Shown: positions 17,028-23,229 of the stretch, piece by piece
Layout of the letters: every line of letters starts with the position of its first letter
How positions within the stretch are numbered: position 1 is the stretch's first letter
Origin: an uncultured Eubacteriales bacterium
GTDB taxonomy: Bacteria; Bacillota; Clostridia; Lachnospirales; Lachnospiraceae
Direction of reading: 5' to 3'
DNA length: 35,210 bases
NCBI GenBank assembly: GCA_949289145.1
Contig: CASEML010000076.1
Span: 1 to 35,210 of the forward strand
Made by a program: the position numbers and the translations under genes
Notes under the pieces: generated by a model
What the model saw: the letters and a program-made list of their open reading frames with translations, nothing else
What the model was told of the DNA's origin: nothing
The model's database searches: none

Positions 17028-17091
17028 AAAAAGATAAAGCTAAAAATGCCCCACAGTTTACTGTGGGGTATTTACTTAGCTTTATCTTTTT
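17028..17091. terminator. Bidirectional terminator shared by yerC-like and DUF1836 genes
   Basis: The outer stem AAAAAGATAAAGCTA (17028-17042) pairs with 17077-17091. The inner stem GCCCCACAG (17048-17056) pairs with 17061-17069 around a TTTA loop. A and T runs on both flanks make it functional in both directions. The right outer arm also encodes the last residues of the minus-strand DUF1836 protein. Confidence 0.88.
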
Positions 17092-17695
17092 TTGATTCTG
17101 CCGACTGGGAAGGAGCAATGTCGTCCACCAGCTTTTCAATTAATAGTTTTTTTACATATACATCAAAGCTTAACATACAAATAAAGGAAAATAAGTGAAG
17201 GAAATCTTTGGCTTCCTCAGGTGCATCGGAAAATGATGTAAAAGACTTTTTGTATTCCACCAGAATGTCTTTCACCAAACGGTCTGCTTGTTCTTTTTCA
17301 AAACTAAACACTTCATTATAAATATCCTGAAGATTCATTCCCTCTTCGGCATTGAAATATTTTTCAGTCAACGGTGTTAACAGGTTTTGGATATCTGTAA
17401 TAGATAAGATATTTTTAAAATAGTAAATGAAAATCAGCAACAGCATATGCTCTTTGGAATATTTCTTTTTCACCGGTGGTGGAAGCAGATTATTTTTGGC
17501 ATAATTGTTGATCATGGTTTTAGTTAATATTTTATCGGAATCGTAACGTTTTGTGGATTCTAAATGCTCATCCATAAAAGTGGTTACCTGATCCATATAT
17601 AGTTCAATATTGGGAATATCCTCAGGCTTGATATAGTCGATATTTTTTATTTTATCCAATACGCTTCTCAAGTAATCGGATGTATTGCTGCTCAT
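17072..17695 (-). CDS. DUF1836 domain protein (MerR-like HTH, putative regulator)
   Basis: A 207-residue cytoplasmic protein. The DUF1836 core near residues 50-110 contains ILTKTMINNYAKNNLLPPP followed by KKYSKEHMLLLIFIYYFKNI, which resembles a MerR-type DNA-binding domain. The rest is helical and ends in the lysine-rich SKKDKAK tail, encoded in the shared terminator stem. Its targets are unknown. The open frame begins with GTG at 17713, but the ATG at 17695 with AGAGGTG 7 bases upstream is the better start. It is downstream of the lrp-like gene on the same strand, with a 52-bp gap. Confidence 0.82.
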   Translation of the reverse strand: MSSNTSDYLRSVLDKIKNIDYIKPEDIPNIELYMDQVTTFMDEHLESTKRYDSDKILTKTMINNYAKNNLLPPPVKKKYSKEHMLLLIFIYYFKNILSITDIQNLLTPLTEKYFNAEEGMNLQDIYNEVFSFEKEQADRLVKDILVEYKKSFTSFSDAPEEAKDFLHLFSFICMLSFDVYVKKLLIEKLVDDIAPSQSAESKKDKAK

Positions 17696-17747
17696 TGTAA
17701 TCACCTCTACCACACATTATATAGTATTTAAAACTATATGACAAGAC

Positions 17748-18200
17748 TTATTCTATAAAATCCTCGTCGGGAATAGCAATGCCTCTGGGTTCTACCGGTG
17801 TGGAAAATACAATCTGTGTACTGGTTTTGCCAAAGTGCTGTAATCTGCCGATAAAGGTGTCCAACTCCATGGTACTGTGAAAGGCAACCTTCAACAGCAT
17901 ACTGTAATCTCCGGTGACACAGTTGCATTCTAAAACATTAGGTTCCTGCGTAATAAAAGGATAAAATTCGGCCTTTTGATTAGGTTCCATAGCCAGGTTG
18001 ATAAAGGCCGTAATGTGATAACCTATTTTGTGCCGGTTAATTCTGGCGCGGTAGGAAGTAATAATTCCCTGTTTTTCTAAATTGTCAATGCGGGCAGAAA
18101 CAGCCGGTGAAGATAAGTACACTTTTTCAGCAATGACTTTTAAGGGTGTTCTTGCGTTTTTTTGCAAAATGCGAATAATCTGGCGGTCAATTTTGTCCAT
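17748..18200 (-). CDS. Lrp/AsnC family transcriptional regulator
   Basis: A 150-residue regulator with an N-terminal winged helix-turn-helix (MDKIDRQIIRILQKNARTPL, then VYLSSPAVSARIDNLEKQGI) and a C-terminal RAM/ACT-like effector domain (ECNCVTGDYSMLLKV). Members sense amino acids and bind AT-rich palindromes as octamers. GAAGGA lies 6 bases before the ATG. It diverges from aspartate ammonia-lyase across a 323-bp region holding an AT-rich palindrome, so control of aspartate catabolism is a reasonable guess. A long palindromic repeat sits directly upstream of its start. Confidence 0.93.
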   Translation of the reverse strand: MDKIDRQIIRILQKNARTPLKVIAEKVYLSSPAVSARIDNLEKQGIITSYRARINRHKIGYHITAFINLAMEPNQKAEFYPFITQEPNVLECNCVTGDYSMLLKVAFHSTMELDTFIGRLQHFGKTSTQIVFSTPVEPRGIAIPDEDFIE

Positions 18201-18234
18201 AGCAATCCTTCTTTCTTAAAATCATGTATTTTAT

Positions 18235-18321
18235 GTAACAATTCCGCTCATGGTATGTTATACAAGTGCATTTTATGCCAGTATAACGCACTTGTATAAT
18301 ATACCATGGCTGAACTGTTAC
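18235..18321. repeat. 87-bp imperfect palindrome with GTAACA(G/A)TTC ends (third member, different core)
   Basis: The left end GTAACAATTCCGC and the right end GCTGAACTGTTAC are inverted copies of the termini seen in the pcrA-flanking elements. Inside, CATGGTATGTTATACAAGTGC at about 18249-18269 pairs with 18288-18308 with few mismatches. The core sequence is unrelated to GACGCCCCTAGCGG of the other copies. It lies 35 bp upstream of the lrp-like start codon and may carry or disturb that gene's promoter. Confidence 0.75.
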
Positions 18322-18344
18322 TATTTTACCGGGAACTTATTTTG

Positions 18345-18392
18345 ACTTAATTAAATTAAGTTTGAAACGATTATAACACGCAAAATTAAGTT
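18345..18392. promoter_or_regulatory. AT-rich palindrome plus repeated half site, candidate Lrp/AsnC operator
   Basis: ACTTAAT-TAA-ATTAAGT (18345-18361) is a perfect 7+7 inverted repeat. A further half site ATTAAGTT recurs at 18385-18392, 30 bp from the first ATTAAGTT, about three helical turns. It is located between the divergent lrp-like and aspA genes. Phased AT-rich palindromes fit Lrp-family binding, but the assignment is inference. Confidence 0.4.
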
Positions 18393-18436
18393 AGTCCACA
18401 AAATAAAATAAATTATCAAGAGTTTTAGGAAACATA

Positions 18437-18466
18437 TTTACTTTTTGGAATCTTGTGTGCTATGCT
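18437..18466 (+). promoter_or_regulatory. Candidate aspA promoter
   Basis: TTTACT (18437-18442) and TATGCT (18461-18466) have an 18-bp spacer and an extended TGC before the -10. It lies 57 bp upstream of the start codon. The rest of 18201-18523 holds only the palindromes described separately. Confidence 0.45.
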
Positions 18467-18523
18467 TCAGGGGTCAACAAAAATCACTTAAATGCAAAAC
18501 AGTAAGCAGACAAAAAGAAAGGT

Positions 18524-19921
18524 ATGGTAAAAGATATGAGAACAGAATTTGATTCTATTGGAGCCCTTGAAATTCCTGAGGAGGCATATTATGGTGTACA
18601 GTCATTACGAGCAAAACAAAACTTTCAAATTACAGGACGCAGGCTTCATCCTCAGTTTATTACCAGCTTGGTGAAAATAAAAAAAGCTGCGGCCATCACA
18701 AATTTCGAAGCAGGAAAATTATCACAGGAGATTGCAGATGCTATTATAAAATCATGTGATGAAATTGCCGAGGGAAGTTTAAGAGAAGAATTTATTGTGG
18801 ATGCCATTCAGGGAGGTGCGGGTACTTCAGCAAACATGAACGGAAATGAAGTGATTGCCAATCGGGCTATTGAACTGTTGGGCGGTGTAAAAGGAGATTA
18901 CACCATAGTTCACCCCAACGATCATGTAAATATGGCTCAGTCTACCAATGACGTAATTCCCACAGCAGGAAAACTTACGGTATTAACAATGCTTCCCGGA
19001 TTAATTGATGAATTACGAAAACTGGAGAAAGAATTGAATAAAAAATCCATAGAATTTGATTCTATACTAAAGATGGGACGGACTCAGCTTCAGGATGCGG
19101 TTCCCATGCGGCTGGGACAGTCTTTTCATGCATTTGCCAGTGTAGTCGCAAGAGACATTACAAGAATAAAAAAAGCTTCCAAAGAGATGATCACAGTAAA
19201 TCTTGGGGGCACCGCCATTGGTTCTGCAATCAATGTAAGCCCACTTTATATGGGAAGAATTGTTCCGAATCTTTCCAAAATAACAGGAATTACGTTTATG
19301 CAGGCAGATGATTTGTTTGATGCCACACAGAATCTGGATGGCTTTGTGACTGTATCCAGTGCATTAAAGACTTGTGCGGTGAATTTGTCAAAAATTTGCA
19401 ATGATTTAAGACTGTTGTCCAGCGGTCCTCGCACCGGAATTCATGAGATTAATCTTCCTGCAAAACAGAATGGTTCCTCTATTATGCCTGGAAAAGTAAA
19501 TCCTGTGATTCCTGAGGTAGTAACACAGGTGGCATATCAGGTGATTGGTCATGATATCACCATTACCATGGCGGCAGAAGCAGGACAAATGGAACTGAAT
19601 GCCTTTGAACCGGTTCTGTTTTATGATTTATTTGAATCCATCGATCAGCTTCGAGGGGCGGTAAGTACATTGACAGAGAACTGTATCAGCGGAATCACGG
19701 CAAATAAAGAAGAATGTAAGAAGCATTTAGAAGCCAGTGTTGGAATATCAACAGCACTTTGCCCCTATATTGGTTATAAGAAGGCGGCAGATATTGCAAA
19801 AAAATCATTAAAGACAGGAATGAAAGTAAAAGAACTGGTGTTAAAAGAAGGTCTGCTTACAGAAGGAGAACTGGCAGCTATATTAGAACCGGCACACCTG
19901 ACCCAGCCTATGCATGCTTAA
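18524..19921 (+). CDS. aspA: Aspartate ammonia-lyase (aspartase)
   Basis: AspA reversibly splits L-aspartate into fumarate and ammonia. The 465-residue protein belongs to the fumarase/aspartase superfamily. GAGTSANMNGNEVIANRA and HPNDHVNMAQSTNDVIPTA favour aspartase over fumarase, which normally has GSGTQTNMN. The SS-loop signature GSSIMPGKVNPVIPE carries the catalytic serine. The ribosome site AAAGG almost abuts ATG 18524, while the in-frame ATG at 18536 is 13 bases away, so the start is uncertain by four residues. It is monocistronic, bounded by an Lrp-type regulator upstream and a repeat element downstream. Confidence 0.93.
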   Translation: MVKDMRTEFDSIGALEIPEEAYYGVQSLRAKQNFQITGRRLHPQFITSLVKIKKAAAITNFEAGKLSQEIADAIIKSCDEIAEGSLREEFIVDAIQGGAGTSANMNGNEVIANRAIELLGGVKGDYTIVHPNDHVNMAQSTNDVIPTAGKLTVLTMLPGLIDELRKLEKELNKKSIEFDSILKMGRTQLQDAVPMRLGQSFHAFASVVARDITRIKKASKEMITVNLGGTAIGSAINVSPLYMGRIVPNLSKITGITFMQADDLFDATQNLDGFVTVSSALKTCAVNLSKICNDLRLLSSGPRTGIHEINLPAKQNGSSIMPGKVNPVIPEVVTQVAYQVIGHDITITMAAEAGQMELNAFEPVLFYDLFESIDQLRGAVSTLTENCISGITANKEECKKHLEASVGISTALCPYIGYKKAADIAKKSLKTGMKVKELVLKEGLLTEGELAAILEPAHLTQPMHA

Positions 19922-19946
19922 GTTTCGTGATTTATAGAAATTTATA

Positions 19947-20087
19947 GTAACAGTTTGCTTTGATGGTTATCAGGACGCCCCTAGCGGATACCCTTCTTCT
20001 TAGAAAGGCAGAACATTTAACAGCCTTTCTAAGAAGAAGGGTATCCGCTAGGGGCTGTTCTTGAAAAATCACAAGCCTAAATGTGAC
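19947..20087. repeat. 141-bp palindromic element, copy A (upstream of pcrA)
   Basis: The core hairpin has perfect 33-bp arms (19977-20009 and 20023-20055) around a 13-base loop AGAACATTTAACA. The flanks form weaker inverted repeats ending in GTAACAGTTTGC on the left and AAGCCTAAATGTGAC on the right. Length, arm layout and loop are the same as in copy B at 22578-22718. No coding capacity is seen. It fills most of the 371-bp aspA-pcrA gap, along with a possible further decayed copy and the pcrA promoter. Confidence 0.88.
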
Positions 20088-20166
20088 TATTTCAGTGGAT
20101 TAGGTTACTGTGTTTCATAAACTCCAAAACGTAAAAGTGTTCTAACCAATACGGCTAAACTGCTAC
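20083..20166. repeat. Possible second, heavily decayed element copy abutting copy A
   Basis: The right part TTCTAACCAATACGGC followed by TAAACTGCTAC (to 20166) clearly matches the right end of copy B (TTCTAACCAATAAGCC, then TGAACTGTTAC). The left part beginning GTGACTATTTCAG is a weak inverted match. This suggests a tandem neighbour sharing the junction with copy A, or a duplicated right end only. Confidence 0.4.
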
Positions 20167-20196
20167 AATTTTATAGAATAATCCTGTAAAACATCA

Positions 20197-20225
20197 TTGC
20201 AATAAGAACGTCTGTTTGATATAAT
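20197..20225 (+). promoter_or_regulatory. pcrA promoter with an embedded LexA-like site
   Basis: TTGCAA (20197-20202) and TATAAT (20220-20225) are 17 bp apart, with an extended TG before the -10. In the spacer, GAACGTCTGTTT (20206-20217) matches the GAAC-N4-GTTC LexA core at seven of eight fixed positions. A repressor bound there would block polymerase, but the LexA reading is tentative. Confidence 0.6.
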
Positions 20226-20292
20226 TATAAAAAAGTTTCAAAAGGATGTTGCTTGCTGTTAACAGCAGGAAAAGCATGATGGAGGAAATAAC

Positions 20293-22497
20293 ATGAGCAT
20301 TTATGATTCATTAAATGATATGCAGAGACAGGCAGTGTTTCAAACGGAAGGTCCGGTTTTAATACTGGCAGGTGCAGGATCGGGAAAGACAAGAGTGCTG
20401 ACACATAGAATTGCATATTTAATAGAAGAAAAAGGGATAAATCCATGGAATATTATGGCAATTACCTTTACCAACAAGGCGGCTTCTGAGATGAGAGAGC
20501 GAGTGGACAATCTGGTAGGATTTGGATCAGAAAGCATCTGGGTCAGTACCTTTCACTCCACTTGTGTCCGGTTTTTACGGCGTTACATTGACCGTTTAGG
20601 TTATGACACTAACTTTTCTATTTACGACACAGATGACCAGAAAAGTGTTATGAAAGAAGTGTGCAAGAAGCTTCAAGTGGACACCAAAATATATAAAGAA
20701 AGAAATCTGCTTTCTGCTATTTCCAAGGCTAAAAACGAAATGATACTTCCAGAAGAATTTGAAGCCAATGCAGGCGGCGATTACGGTTTGAAAAAGGTAG
20801 CGGCAGTTTATCATGAGTATCAAAAACGCTTAAAAAGTAATAATGCACTGGACTTTGATGATTTGCTGGTAAAGACCGTGGAACTGTTACAAAACAATCC
20901 CGATGTGTTAGATTACTATCAGGAGCGGTTTCGTTATATTATGGTGGATGAGTATCAGGATACTAATACCGTACAATTTAAATTTATCAGTCTGCTGGCG
21001 GCAAAATACAGAAATCTTTGTGTGGTAGGCGATGATGATCAGTCCATATATAAGTTTCGCGGAGCTAATATCCGTAATATTTGGGATTTTGAAAAGGTGT
21101 ATCAGGAAGCAATGGTGATTAAACTGGAACAGAACTATCGCTCCACACAAAATATTCTGGATGCTGCCAACAGTGTAATCCGAAATAATTCACAGCGTAA
21201 AGAGAAATCATTGTGGACAGACAACGGAACCGGAGAGAAAATAGATTTTCATCAGTTTGACTCTGCATATGAGGAAGCAGAATACATAACTTATGATATT
21301 TCAAAACGGGTGCGGGAAGGAATTCATCAGTATAATAATTGTGCTATTTTATATAGAACAAATGCCCAGTCCCGTATGTTTGAAGAAAAGTTTGTGGCAT
21401 CTAACATACCCTATAAAATCGTAGGCGGTGTAAATTTTTACGCAAGAAAAGAAATTAAGGATATTTTAGCGTATTTAAAAACCATTGACAACGGAAAAGA
21501 TGAAATTGCAGTAAAGCGTATTATCAATGTTCCAAAGCGGGGAATCGGTGCCGCAAGTCTAGGAAAAGTGGATTATTATGCACAAGAACAGGGAATCAGC
21601 TTCTATGATGCATTAAAAAGAGCAGACGAAGTTCCGGGTCTGGGCAGGGCTGAAGCAAAAATACGCCCGTTTGTGACCATGATACAGGCATACAGAAGCA
21701 AGCTTCCATATATGAAATTAACAGAAATTGTAGAAGAACTAATCGAAGAAACAGGGTATGTGAAGGAACTGGAAGCAGAAGGTACCGATGAGGCAGAAGC
21801 AAGAATTGAAAATATTGATGAATTGCTCAACAAACTTATGGATTATGAAGATAAAGAAGAAAATCCTACTCTGAGCGGATTTTTAGAAGAAGTGGCATTG
21901 GTGGCAGACATAGATAATTTAGAAATGGGCAGTGATTATGTTGTGTTAATGACAATGCACAGTGCGAAAGGGCTGGAATTTCCAAATGTTTATCTGGTGG
22001 GGATGGAGGACGGTGTTTTTCCCAGTTATATGACCATAACTTCAGATGACAAAATGGAAATTGAGGAAGAGCGAAGACTGTGCTATGTGGGAATTACAAG
22101 AGCCATGGAAAAACTTCATATTACATGTGCTAAAATGCGTATGATGCGTGGAGAAACTCAGTACAACAAAATGTCCCGTTTTGTAAGGGAAATTCCTGTA
22201 GAACTTTTTGAAACACAGCCCCAAAAAGAAAAATTTATGCCGGAAGAAAAAGCTTCTGCTTATCAACAGGCAAAAGCGGTATTCCGCACAAAACCGGTTG
22301 CCACAAAACAGTTTACGGTCACAAAGGCAGAATCCTTGGATTATAATGTGGGAGATACTGTTTTGCATAAAACCTTCGGACAAGGCTTGGTTAAGGATAT
22401 CACCGAGGGAGGCAGAGACTACGAAGTAACCGTGGAATTTGGCAAGGTCGGAGTAAAGAAAATGTTTGCTTCCTTTGCTAAACTGCAGAAAATATAA
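20293..22497 (+). CDS. pcrA: ATP-dependent DNA helicase PcrA (UvrD/Rep family)
   Basis: PcrA is a 3'-5' superfamily 1A helicase used in nucleotide excision repair, plasmid rolling-circle replication and removal of RecA or stalled polymerase. The 734 residues show Walker A ILAGAGSGKTRVLTHR (residues ~23-38), TFTNKAASEMRERV, Walker B MVDEYQDTN (~217), VVGDDDQSIYKFRGA, QNYRSTQNI, TMHSAKGLEF and RRLCYVGITRA. The C-terminal Tudor-like tail (GDTVLHKTFGQGLVKDI) contacts RNA polymerase in homologues. TGGAGGA precedes the ATG. The gene is flanked on both sides by the 141-bp palindromic elements. Confidence 0.96.
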   Translation: MSIYDSLNDMQRQAVFQTEGPVLILAGAGSGKTRVLTHRIAYLIEEKGINPWNIMAITFTNKAASEMRERVDNLVGFGSESIWVSTFHSTCVRFLRRYIDRLGYDTNFSIYDTDDQKSVMKEVCKKLQVDTKIYKERNLLSAISKAKNEMILPEEFEANAGGDYGLKKVAAVYHEYQKRLKSNNALDFDDLLVKTVELLQNNPDVLDYYQERFRYIMVDEYQDTNTVQFKFISLLAAKYRNLCVVGDDDQSIYKFRGANIRNIWDFEKVYQEAMVIKLEQNYRSTQNILDAANSVIRNNSQRKEKSLWTDNGTGEKIDFHQFDSAYEEAEYITYDISKRVREGIHQYNNCAILYRTNAQSRMFEEKFVASNIPYKIVGGVNFYARKEIKDILAYLKTIDNGKDEIAVKRIINVPKRGIGAASLGKVDYYAQEQGISFYDALKRADEVPGLGRAEAKIRPFVTMIQAYRSKLPYMKLTEIVEELIEETGYVKELEAEGTDEAEARIENIDELLNKLMDYEDKEENPTLSGFLEEVALVADIDNLEMGSDYVVLMTMHSAKGLEFPNVYLVGMEDGVFPSYMTITSDDKMEIEEERRLCYVGITRAMEKLHITCAKMRMMRGETQYNKMSRFVREIPVELFETQPQKEKFMPEEKASAYQQAKAVFRTKPVATKQFTVTKAESLDYNVGDTVLHKTFGQGLVKDITEGGRDYEVTVEFGKVGVKKMFASFAKLQKI

Positions 22498-22577
22498 TAG
22501 ATATATAAAAATTTTATCACAATTTTGGGATTATTTAAAAATGCCGCTTATATTTGAGAGCATCGAATCAGTGGTGT

Positions 22578-22718
22578 GTATCAGTTCAGCTTTGATGGTG
22601 ATCAGGACGCCCCTAGCGGATACCATTTTTCTCAGAAAGGCAGAACATTTAACAGCCTTTCTGAGAAAAATGGTATCCGCTAGGGGCGTCCTTCTAACCA
22701 ATAAGCCTGAACTGTTAC
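22578..22718. repeat. 141-bp palindromic element, copy B (downstream of pcrA)
   Basis: The core hairpin has perfect 38-bp arms (22604-22641 and 22655-22692) and a 13-base loop with the same AGAACATTTAACA sequence as copy A. The flanks give a near-perfect outer inverted repeat, CAGTTCAG (22582-22589) with CTGAACTG (22707-22714). Short apparent reading frames on both strands are only mirror images of the palindrome. With the promoter at 22748-22776 it accounts for the 339-bp gap between pcrA and the zf-HC2 gene. Confidence 0.9.
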
Positions 22719-22747
22719 AGTGGTGTTTTGTGACATAATGAAACACA

Positions 22748-22776
22748 TTGAATATAAAGATAAAATGTGATAAAAT
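22748..22776 (+). promoter_or_regulatory. Promoter of the zf-HC2 gene and probably polA
   Basis: TTGAAT (22748-22753) and TAAAAT (22771-22776) have a 17-bp spacer and an extended TGA before the -10. It lies 60 bp upstream of the start at 22837, just outside repeat copy B. Confidence 0.55.
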
Positions 22777-22836
22777 GGGGAAAGTATTTGGTGAATTGAA
22801 AACAGGAATGTTAGGAAACAGACCGGAGGCGGTATC

Positions 22837-23214
22837 ATGAATTGCAAAGAAGCGGAACGGCGGATTCCGTTCTATTTAAATGAACAACTAGAAGAAAAAG
22901 AAACAAAAGAATTTCTAATGCATATGAAATCATGTGAATCTTGTTATGAAGAAATGGAAATAACATATATGGCTTCCATAGGTTTGGAACGACTAGAAAG
23001 TGCTTCATCTCTTGATATTAATGAAGAAATGCATCGGATCTTGCAGCAATCAGAAAAAAAATTAAAAAAAAGGCAAATAATAAGACGAGCCGGGCTGGTG
23101 ATCAACACACTTGCTATGGTTTCGGTGGTGATTACGCTTTTATTTCAAATCAATCTATGGGTGACTGGGGAAGTGCCGAAAATTCCTTTTTTCGAAATTA
23201 CCTTCAGCCATTGA
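22837..23214 (+). CDS. Zinc-finger (zf-HC2) single-pass membrane protein, anti-sigma-factor-like, orphan
   Basis: A 125-residue protein with the zf-HC2 metal motif C3-H29-C33-C36 (HMKSCESC), typical of zinc anti-sigma factors. A helical linker follows, then one membrane segment around residues 86-108 (GLVINTLAMVSVVITLLF) and a short outer tail. The N-terminus would be cytoplasmic. No sigma factor gene is adjacent; polA follows after 15 bases, so the two are probably co-transcribed. It may be an orphan anti-sigma factor or another zinc-sensing membrane protein. GGAGGC precedes the ATG. Confidence 0.75.
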   Translation: MNCKEAERRIPFYLNEQLEEKETKEFLMHMKSCESCYEEMEITYMASIGLERLESASSLDINEEMHRILQQSEKKLKKRQIIRRAGLVINTLAMVSVVITLLFQINLWVTGEVPKIPFFEITFSH

Positions 23215-23229
23215 AAATAGGAGAAAATT

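Noticed and set aside
18524-19921. Class II fumarase instead of aspartase
   Set aside because: The GAGTSANMN and HPNDHVNMAQSTND motifs fit aspartase better than the fumarase GSGTQTNMN form, although activity is not proven.
19977-20055. Core hairpin of copy A as an aspA rho-independent terminator
   Set aside because: The stem is far longer than a usual terminator, has no T run after it, and an almost identical element lies in an unrelated place, so a repeat element explains it better.
22466-22746. Open frames of 71-90 codons on both strands over repeat copy B
   Set aside because: They are mirror translations of the palindrome (similar peptides on both strands), have no ribosome binding site, and start within or just after pcrA.
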